From NCBI GenBank assembly GCA_054601695.1, contig BAAHQB010000167.1, positions 248,001 to 312,000 on the forward strand: 64,000 nt of DNA, read 5' to 3'. The notes beneath the pieces are model-generated. The model saw only the letters and a program-made list of their open reading frames with translations. It had not been told where the DNA came from and did no database searches. This document shows, piece after piece, positions 1-64,000 of the stretch (position 1 is the stretch's first letter; each line of letters opens with the position of its first letter). A program made the position numbers and the translations under genes. The DNA is from Amorphochlora amoebiformis. Its lineage: Eukaryota; Cercozoa; Chlorarachniophyceae.

Positions 1-60
1 CTTAGGGTTAGGGTTAGGGTTAGGATTAGGGTTAGAATTAGGGTTAGAATTAGGGTTAGA
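1..60. repeat. Degenerate interstitial telomeric repeat (TTAGGG on +)
   Basis: About nine TTAGGG-like units, some changed to TTAGGA or TTAGAA. At a left chromosome end the + strand would read CCCTAA, so the orientation argues against this being the chromosome terminus. It lies in, or just past, the last visible intron of the cysteine synthase gene. Bases 61-321 are non-repetitive apart from a G-rich tract near 246-262, and I see no exon in them. Confidence 0.85.
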
Positions 61-321
61 ATCGGATCATTCAGCCTATGGCCATTGACTCCAGTTAGGG
101 TTCGGATGGGGGGTTCGTAAGGCAGTGTTATGGGCTCCCAAGGTGGGGCTGGTTAACATAGGCCTGGGATGGGTTGGAGCTGAGATTGAGGTAGGGCGGA
201 TGTACATCAGGATTGGGGTTAAAAGGAGAGCGGACGGAGATACACGGGGGGGAGGGGGGGGAGAGACAGCTAAAGAGGAGATTTAAAATTGGGATGAGAA
301 TAAGGCGTGAGAGGATTCAAC

Positions 322-502
322 CGGCGAGGGCGAGGCCTATTCCTGTATTTCCAGCTGTTCCTTCGACGATGACCCCTGGTTCTCCTTCGACTAGCTCTCC
401 CTGCGGTGTATTTTGTTCAGTGTGTATTAGTGTATCTATCTTATGGGGTATGGATTTGTGTATGTGTGTGTAGGTATGTGTGTGTGTGTGTGTGTTTGTA
501 TG

Positions 503-573
<71 letters not shown>

Positions 574-636
574 TTGTGTGTGTAGATAATAAACATGTAC
601 ACATATACATGTGTTTATAATGTATACATATATGCG

Positions 637-680
<44 letters not shown>

Positions 681-685
681 CATAC

Positions 686-771
<86 letters not shown>

Positions 772-833
772 ATATAGAATGTACATGCAATATACATATA
801 CATTTATTACATTGTTATGTATGCACTAATATA

Positions 834-899
<66 letters not shown>

Positions 900-905
900 G
901 TACAA

Positions 906-950
<45 letters not shown>

Positions 951-1489
951 TACATATATCTACACATGCACATACATTACATACCCATACATGAGTACGA
1001 TGTATGTACATTATATATTTCGCGTTGTGATATATATAGACCATACGTAAAAAAGTTAAAGAAGTCTACTTTGGCTAGTGCGTTCTTCAGCATCCACAGA
1101 CCCTGACAAACATTGTCTTCGATCACCCACTCACCAACATAAGAATACTCTACCATATCCAAGCCTACACACCTCAGCTCCTCTTCCGAAACCCCTTTCC
1201 CCCCCCCGAATCCCTGCCGATCTCAATTCACTCCATTTCTTTACAAACGAAAAACTTCACCGCTCTGTCTTTAACGCTTCCCCCTGGGTTCTCGAATTCA
1301 CACTTGCCGAGAATCTCGCACCCAGTCAGTCTAGAGGGTCCCTCGAGCCGCACGAGACGCGTATTTCCGACTAGACGTTCGAAGGCCTGTCGAAAAAAGG
1401 GTAGGGATATCGATGCGGTCCAGAGGCTGATTTTTAGGCGAAGAAAAGGTGCAAGGCCACACCTTGATCCCGCGCATGGAGGCGGTCAT
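322..1489 (-). CDS. Cysteine synthase (O-acetylserine sulfhydrylase-like), partial, spliced
   Basis: PLP enzyme that makes cysteine from O-acetylserine and sulfide. Minus-strand exons: 1463-1489 (tentative start, MTASMRGIK), 1261-1386, 1070-1102 and 322-400. Exon 2 carries VGNTRLVRL and the PLP-lysine motif [10 protein letters not shown]; the 33-nt exon 3 reads [11 protein letters not shown]; exon 4 carries the substrate-loop motif [13 protein letters not shown]. All junctions are GT-AG and keep phase 0. This covers roughly the first 90 residues of a family usually 310-330 long; the rest lies beyond the left edge or is lost. The intron 401-1069 is mostly (TA)n. The gene is divergent from OSTC. 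The family is recognised from motifs; cysteine synthase versus cystathionine beta-synthase-like cannot be settled here. The first exon is the weakest part. Confidence 0.85.
487..1010. repeat. (TA)n / (TG)n microsatellite filling a cysteine synthase intron
   Basis: Long TA runs with TG patches and short islands of mixed sequence. It sits between exons 1070-1102 and 322-400. No exon-like island was seen inside it. Confidence 0.9.
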
Positions 1490-1564
1490 CGGAACCCAAG
1501 ATTTTAATTTCGGAACCCAAGAGTGACAGCGTCAATGCCACGACGCCGGGGAAGAGGCGGAGTC
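1490..1564. promoter_or_regulatory. Divergent intergenic region between cysteine synthase and OSTC
   Basis: About 75 bases separate the two proposed start codons, so both promoters must overlap here. A direct repeat TCGGAACCCAAG occurs at about 1489-1500 and 1510-1521. If OSTC starts at 1535 instead of 1565 the gap is only about 45 bases. Promoter function is inferred from position. Confidence 0.45.
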
Positions 1565-6629
<5,065 letters not shown>

Positions 6630-6796
6630 AATCTTCTATAAATCTATAGATTCTCTGTTTTTTTTAAAGTTGGGTGGATAATTATTTCTAGTGGTTACTT
6701 TTTTCTTCGTGTACTGGTACTAGTGGAGTAGATAGTATCATGATACCATATATATATATATATATATATATATTTAACATATATATATATATATAG

Positions 6797-6834
<38 letters not shown>

Positions 6835-6924
6835 CCAGAGCGGTAGTGTACACTATCTGGACGTATCCAGTATACTCGAATTAAATATTATATATATACA
6901 TATATATCTAGTATATATAAAAAT

Positions 6925-6966
<42 letters not shown>

Positions 6967-7202
6967 TATGCCACTACTAACTAGTTTAAGGGTAGTTAAG
7001 GCGGGGCCTCTACTAATTACACTACTTATAATTACCTATTTACACACGGGGAGCCAAGTTTACTTGAAAAACACACACTCTTGATCATACAACCGACAAT
7101 ATCGGATTATAAATAATGTACCTGCTACACACTACAAATAACCTAGCTTTCTTCTACTTCTCGTAATCTTTGCTGCGCCCAACGGTTGCCGCAAGCCGTG
7201 AG
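6630..7202. other. Intergenic between the 3' ends of OSTC and the 7203-9799 gene
   Basis: The OSTC 3' region, two TA-rich blocks (6746-6830, 6880-6962) and mixed AT-rich sequence. No open exon with splice sites was seen. The two genes are convergent. Confidence 0.6.
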
Positions 7203-9799
<2,597 letters not shown>

Positions 9800-10006
9800 A
9801 ACTATCCTTGAAGCAACAGAGAAACGCGGGATGTCGCCACAGTTTGACCAGGCGACGAAATATTAAACATGTAATTATATTTATTTTTATTTTCTCGGTG
9901 AAAGCGTTGGGACTCCTGACATGAGCGGAACCCAGAGCTACACACGTCGAGCCTCGTCGGAGCCATCAGTAGTTCATTTCTCAAGGGAACCAAACTCGAA
10001 CACAGC
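9800..10006. promoter_or_regulatory. Divergent intergenic region, about 200 bp
   Basis: Non-repetitive sequence between the proposed first exon of the minus-strand gene and ATG 10007 of the plus-strand gene. It should hold both promoters. No TATA-like or other element can be named with confidence. Confidence 0.4.
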
Positions 10007-13494
<3,488 letters not shown>

Positions 13495-13743
13495 AGCTCT
13501 CTACAGGAGTAGCCCATTATTATCGCCCGTGGGAATTGCGTCCAGGGTTAACGACGCGCGTGATAAACTAGATTTCTTTGATCATCCTTGTGTTGAATTT
13601 TCCAACTCGGCCATAATGTTCATACATGTACAAAAGTAAAAGAAGGCTAGTATTATATGCTACCAGCTCATATAACGCTTTCTTTCATGTATGCAATGCG
13701 ATGACTCAAGTTTAGCATGTCTCTTGTAGTAGATGTACAATGG

Positions 13744-13782
<39 letters not shown>

Positions 13783-13829
13783 TATATATATTATCTAGAT
13801 TATACCACACAACATGTATATATATCTAG

Positions 13830-13861
<32 letters not shown>

Positions 13862-13991
13862 TTCATTTTTGTGTATCATAGTGTGACGATGATAATATAT
13901 TGTGATTTTACATCTAGTACATAAACATATATATATCTAGATATATATATATATATATATATATTTACATTTACAAATATATACTATAGTA

Positions 13992-14030
<39 letters not shown>

Positions 14031-14471
14031 GTATGTATACGTATACATGACATATAAATGTGATCATGTGTATTGTATACATATACTGTGATACGTACAC
14101 TACGATACATCTAGTACATGCATATTAAGTTATTCTAGTTATTAACCGCAGCTGTAAACCTGACCCTAACCCAACCCTAACTCTAACCCTAACCTAATTA
14201 ATAACCTTAGCTGACCCTCACCCTACTCAGCCTTAACCCGAACCTAACCCTAAATTAGCTCAACCCTTATCGTTATCATATAACCCTAACCCAAGTCCCT
14301 AACCCTAACCCTAACCCTAACCCTGACCCTAACCCTAACCCTAATTAACCCTGAGATAGCCCCACCCTGTGGGGGAGTCAATGGTCGAATAGTCTGATCC
14401 TATATAGCGCTAACCCTGAGATGAATACCGAGGGGGTAAGAATATATTTAATTGTCATTAATATGTATATG

Positions 14472-14524
<53 letters not shown>

Positions 14525-14680
14525 AAAATATATATATATATATATATATATTTTGATATATATAAATATATAAATATATATATATAATATAATATATATA
14601 TATATATATATAGATGAAAATAGAAGGGATATATACATAAATATAAGTATATATGTAAATGTTTATAAATATAATATTTA

Positions 14681-14739
<59 letters not shown>

Positions 14740-16086
14740 TTAATATAAGTATATATGTTTGAATATACACATATCTACATATGTATATATGCATGTACAT
14801 GTATGTATAAAAATCACACACAAATCCACAGCCCTCATAAGAATCGACCAAATGTCACGCGCAAATGTCACACATGATAGTCACAAGTTAAAAAAATTTT
14901 ACATCAGCACGATCACTTCTACGTACTACCCAAAGAGAGATGGAGATAGAAGAGAGCGAGAAATTTGAAAGGGGGGGGGGGGAGAGACAAAGTGAATACA
15001 GAGGGGGTAGGGGGTATATTTACATCGGAATTTCTCTCCCTCTCCAAGTACCAAACGTTTACATACATGTTTAATGACCTCATCATAAGGTTGACACGTG
15101 TCTGATATGTGGGCACGTGTCCCTCATCTTACCTTTTCCGGTGAAATTGCCGTAATCGAACAGCGATTTCTTTGGAGATGATCTAAATTATCTAATTTAC
15201 TTCCTTGGAGATTCATGGAGATCATCTCCAACCTGGGATTTCGAGTGGAATCCCGGAGACATGGCGCCAGACACCTCGGATGTGGGGGGTCACGGAAATA
15301 TCGACGAAGTGAGACGATTATTGGTATTGAAAGTCTAAAACTTTCCTCCAAGGATTTAAATATAATCACACACGATGTTTACCGAAGAATATTCAGGGGG
15401 GAAGAGGTGTAGGATCTACACTTCCTGTCGGATTCAATCCGACGATTTGGGGATAGTCTGGCAAGGGTTAAACGGGATATTTGTCGCAAACTTTAAGATG
15501 CTCACGGTGCTTTATTCTTGATATAATTACCAACTACAATTGGAAATCGTATAATTAGAACTTTTTAAAAATTCCATTTAGGACCACATCTCGCCGCTTG
15601 GGGGCTATGGGCAATAGTCTCTGGGAGGCGGCACCGCTCTCACCCTCCGCCGCCTTTACCTCATCCCATTCTAGCTCCCTCATTTACTGCCTGTAATCAC
15701 TCACCGTTGTACTAAGCTAGTAGAAAATTTAATCTTACAAGTCGCAACAAACATTTGAAAAATCGAAAACACGTGTATGTGTACAATTTATACCCCAAGT
15801 CTCCTTTGACTCGATCACATGTGACTTAGAAAGCAAAAACACCTTTTACCGACCCCCCGGAAAGGCCGAAGGATATACACTGTACTCTCGCTGGAGCTGC
15901 AGTTTAGATGTCGTTGAATCCACGTGGGGGGGGTTAATATAAGCTCTCAGAGTACGATATAATCGATTATAAGGCTTCGAGTATAGAGTGGAAAGGCTTG
16001 ATATCTGTCGGGTGGTGTGCGTGTGATTCTAAGTGTCGAGGTAAAAAGTTTGATAAGTGGGTTAGAATATTTCCGCTCTGCGCAAT
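13495..16086. other. Intergenic region with TA blocks and scattered mixed sequence
   Basis: After the TGA at 13494 come about 250 bases of mixed sequence, TA blocks (13745-14040, 14460-14760), the telomere-like block 14155-14350, a G-run at 14970-14982 and a purine-rich patch. From 15120 to 16080 the sequence is non-repetitive. A short frame at 15261-15308 (MAPDTSDVGGHGNIDE followed by a GTGAGA donor-like site) could be a first exon, but no second exon in phase was found. The stretch 15700-16080 directly precedes the 5S gene. Confidence 0.5.
14155..14350. repeat. Degenerate telomeric repeat (CCCTAA on +)
   Basis: CCCTAA units mixed with changed forms; the most regular part is about 14281-14346. 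It lies outside the modelled genes. Confidence 0.85.
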
Positions 16087-16205
16087 GGATACCACCATAC
16101 CACGGCTAATACACCCGATCCCTGCCGAACTCGGAAGTTAAGCGTCGTTGGGACTCGTTAGTACTGCCGTGGGGGACCAGGCGGGAACACGGCGTTGTGG
16201 TATCC
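16087..16205 (+). rRNA. 5S ribosomal RNA
   Basis: 119 nt. The ends GGATACCACCATACCA and TTGTGGTATCC pair as helix I. The interior has CCCGATCCCTGCCGAACTC and GAAGTTAAGCGTCG, the highly conserved loop and internal control region of eukaryotic 5S, followed by TTAGTACTG and GGGGGACCAGG. Transcription is by RNA polymerase III from internal A and C boxes. A long T-rich run follows at once. It is a single copy in this window, with no second copy within 16 kb on the left or 48 kb on the right. Confidence 0.96.
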
Positions 16206-16262
16206 TTTCTTTTTTTCTGTTTTTTTTACTTTTTTGTTTTTTTCTTTTTTTTTTTTTTTCTA
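16206..16262 (+). terminator. Oligo-T terminator of the 5S gene
   Basis: Several T-runs begin immediately at the 3' end of the 5S gene (TTTCTTTTTTTC and longer), the usual RNA polymerase III stop signal. The run is much longer than the four or five T needed. Confidence 0.85.
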
Positions 16263-16319
16263 TTTCTCTAGTATGCATTGTAGGGTTTGTTTTGTTCTAT
16301 TAACGCATACATGTTACTA

Positions 16320-31658
<15,339 letters not shown>

Positions 31659-32061
31659 GAACACGCCCCTGCTGAAGCGAAATTAATATAAAATTTTAAA
31701 TTTTTCGGTTTTTTAGATCTACCTTTACTTTCAGCCAAGTTGGAACGGCGGAGATAGGCTATTTTAAGTGAAACAGGGAGGTGTGGGACCCGTGGAGTGG
31801 GGTGGGGTCGGCGTGTGGGCGCAAAATGCCGCAGAAATCTGATCCAGAAATATATCTAATACTATTACAGGTTAAGCTATATATATATAGAGCGAAAATT
31901 AATTTCTTACTTTGTCGGCCCAAACGCCCGTCGGCCTTCCTGCAGAGACAGGTGGGACTACGCGACGTGACGCATGTCTGACTCCCGATATCCTTCCCCG
32001 AGGACCTCCCAAGATTATCCTCTCATACAAAGTTAAACCTTAGATCTGCCGGTATCGGAGG
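31659..32061. promoter_or_regulatory. Divergent intergenic region between RlmJ-like and ArfGAP genes
   Basis: About 400 bases, non-repetitive except a short TA run at 31878-31890. It should contain both promoters and 5' UTRs. No specific element can be named. Confidence 0.45.
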
Positions 32062-52450
<20,389 letters not shown>

Positions 52451-52855
52451 TTATTCCTTCTCCTCGGTGGTGATCTTGGCCTTGGCGTTGGTGACCTTAA
52501 TATTGAGCTGGGCAGCACGCAAAATAATCTCCTTTCTCTTCTTGAGCGAGACGTTGTGGGCAATCTCAGCAGCGTAGGTGCGGTTGTGCATGAGGAGAAC
52601 CTCAAGCTCCTTAACGTTGCTCACGCGGAACTTCTTGAATCCACAGGGGAGAATGTGACGGAACCTCTTGTCCGTACCGTAACCAATATTCGCCAGCTTA
52701 ATTTGACCCTTGAACCTCCTGCGCACCCGAGAGTCGATACCCTTAGGGCGGCGCCACGAGGACCTGGCGATGCGCATGAACTGGTCGCTCTGGTGGCGAA
52801 TGAACTTTTTTTTGCGCTTTTTGACGATATTGTGCTTGACGAGAGGCTTGACCAT
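52451..52855 (-). CDS. RPL32: 60S ribosomal protein eL32
   Basis: Structural protein of the large cytosolic ribosomal subunit. A single 134-aa exon, the normal length. Characteristic stretches: [67 protein letters not shown], and [18 protein letters not shown], ending EEKE and TAA. The ATG directly follows TTTTACACAG, which looks like an acceptor, so there is probably a 5' UTR intron ending just before the start codon. GC content and codon use are higher than in the surrounding introns. Confidence 0.97.
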   Translation of the reverse strand: MVKPLVKHNIVKKRKKKFIRHQSDQFMRIARSSWRRPKGIDSRVRRRFKGQIKLANIGYGTDKRFRHILPCGFKKFRVSNVKELEVLLMHNRTYAAEIAHNVSLKKRKEIILRAAQLNIKVTNAKAKITTEEKE

Positions 52856-53115
52856 CTGTGTAAAATTATTATTATTTTAATATGTGGCTCTCCCTATGTC
52901 TTTCTCCCCCTCCGGACGACCCAACCCGACCCCATTCCAACCTTGGTAGGGTGACCGCGGACTCGTCGGCGAAATGTAAACGCCGAAATTCGGCTAGAGT
53001 GTGACATAGCGTTATATCACATTCTGACTGGGATTTGCAGGACACACGCGGGACGCGACTGAAATGGGCGGCTCGGCGACCATAGTCACCGGAATCGTTG
53101 CCCTCTGTTCGATCT
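52856..53115. promoter_or_regulatory. Divergent intergenic region eL32 / RNA methyltransferase
   Basis: About 260 non-repetitive bases between the eL32 start and the first proposed exon on plus. Pyrimidine-rich stretch near 52895-52945. Role inferred from position. Confidence 0.4.
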
Positions 53116-62776
<9,661 letters not shown>

Positions 62777-62782
62777 TATATA

Positions 62783-62814
<32 letters not shown>

Positions 62815-62842
62815 TTGTATGTATTATATATGTATACATATC

Positions 62843-62882
<40 letters not shown>

Positions 62883-62883
<1 letters not shown>

Positions 62884-62915
62884 CTTGACCCCCGGAAACG
62901 AACATACAGGAAGGT
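62883..62915 (+). repeat. Degraded copy of the donor-side edge of exon 62638-62712
   Basis: CTTGACCCCCGGAAACGAAC then ATACAGGAAGGTATATAT, against CCCCGACCGCTGGAAACGAA then TGTTCGGGAAGGTATATAT in the exon. It keeps AAG/GTATAT and lies 170 bases downstream. Confidence 0.85.

Positions 62916-64000
<1,085 letters not shown>

Noticed and set aside
1-60. True chromosome end
   Set aside because: The G-rich strand is oriented inward and the units are degenerate; similar blocks occur at many internal sites.
15124-15412. Overlapping 65- and 81-residue frames on both strands
   Set aside because: No recognisable domain and no partner exon; only the short possible first exon at 15261 was mentioned with low weight.

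Overview
This is eukaryotic nuclear DNA: spliceosomal introns with GT-AG boundaries, a 5S rRNA gene, a cytosolic ribosomal protein gene and TTAGGG-type telomeric repeats inside the sequence. Most of the window is (TA)n microsatellite, so nearly all long reading frames made of Tyr/Ile runs are not genes. The coding content sits in small islands, usually 20-150 bases, that assemble into multi-exon genes only when splice sites and codon phase are followed. The plant-like RNA methyltransferase, the RlmJ homologue and the intron style suggest a unicellular alga or related protist; the taxon cannot be fixed from sequence alone.

Layout. (1) 322-1489 (-) cysteine synthase, C-terminal part off the left edge, divergent from (2) 1565-6629 (+) OSTC, an oligosaccharyltransferase subunit. 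(3) 7203-9799 (-) unrecognised charged protein, divergent from (4) 10007-13494 (+) unrecognised protein with two CxxC pairs. (5) 13.5-17.9 kb: intergenic, degenerate telomeric repeats and a 5S rRNA gene (16087-16205). (6) 17906-31658 (-) RlmJ-type methyltransferase in 14 exons over 13.8 kb, divergent from (7) 32062-35443 (+) an ArfGAP2/3-type GTPase-activating protein. (8) 37390-51479 (-) an SLC35F-type membrane transporter in 19 exons over 14 kb. (9) 52451-52855 (-) ribosomal protein eL32, divergent from (10) about 53116-62712+ (+) a RumA/TrmA-like RNA methyltransferase running off the right edge.

The genes are unrelated housekeeping functions (amino acid synthesis, ER glycosylation, COPI traffic, rRNA modification, transport, translation); no operon or single pathway is apparent. 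Four adjacent pairs are divergent with short intergenic gaps.

The most striking signal is not a gene family but an architecture. In at least five genes the TA-swollen introns carry degraded copies of the edge of the neighbouring exon together with its splice site. Copies of the acceptor-side edge always lie upstream of the exon and copies of the donor-side edge always lie downstream. Many keep an intact GT or AG, so they form arrays of possible decoy splice sites. Examples are a seven-to-eight copy array after OSTC exon 2, an eight-copy in-frame 33-bp array before a methyltransferase exon, and a phase-symmetric duplicated RlmJ exon. All exon models here were built by eye from splice signals, phase and remembered family motifs, without alignment software or transcripts.
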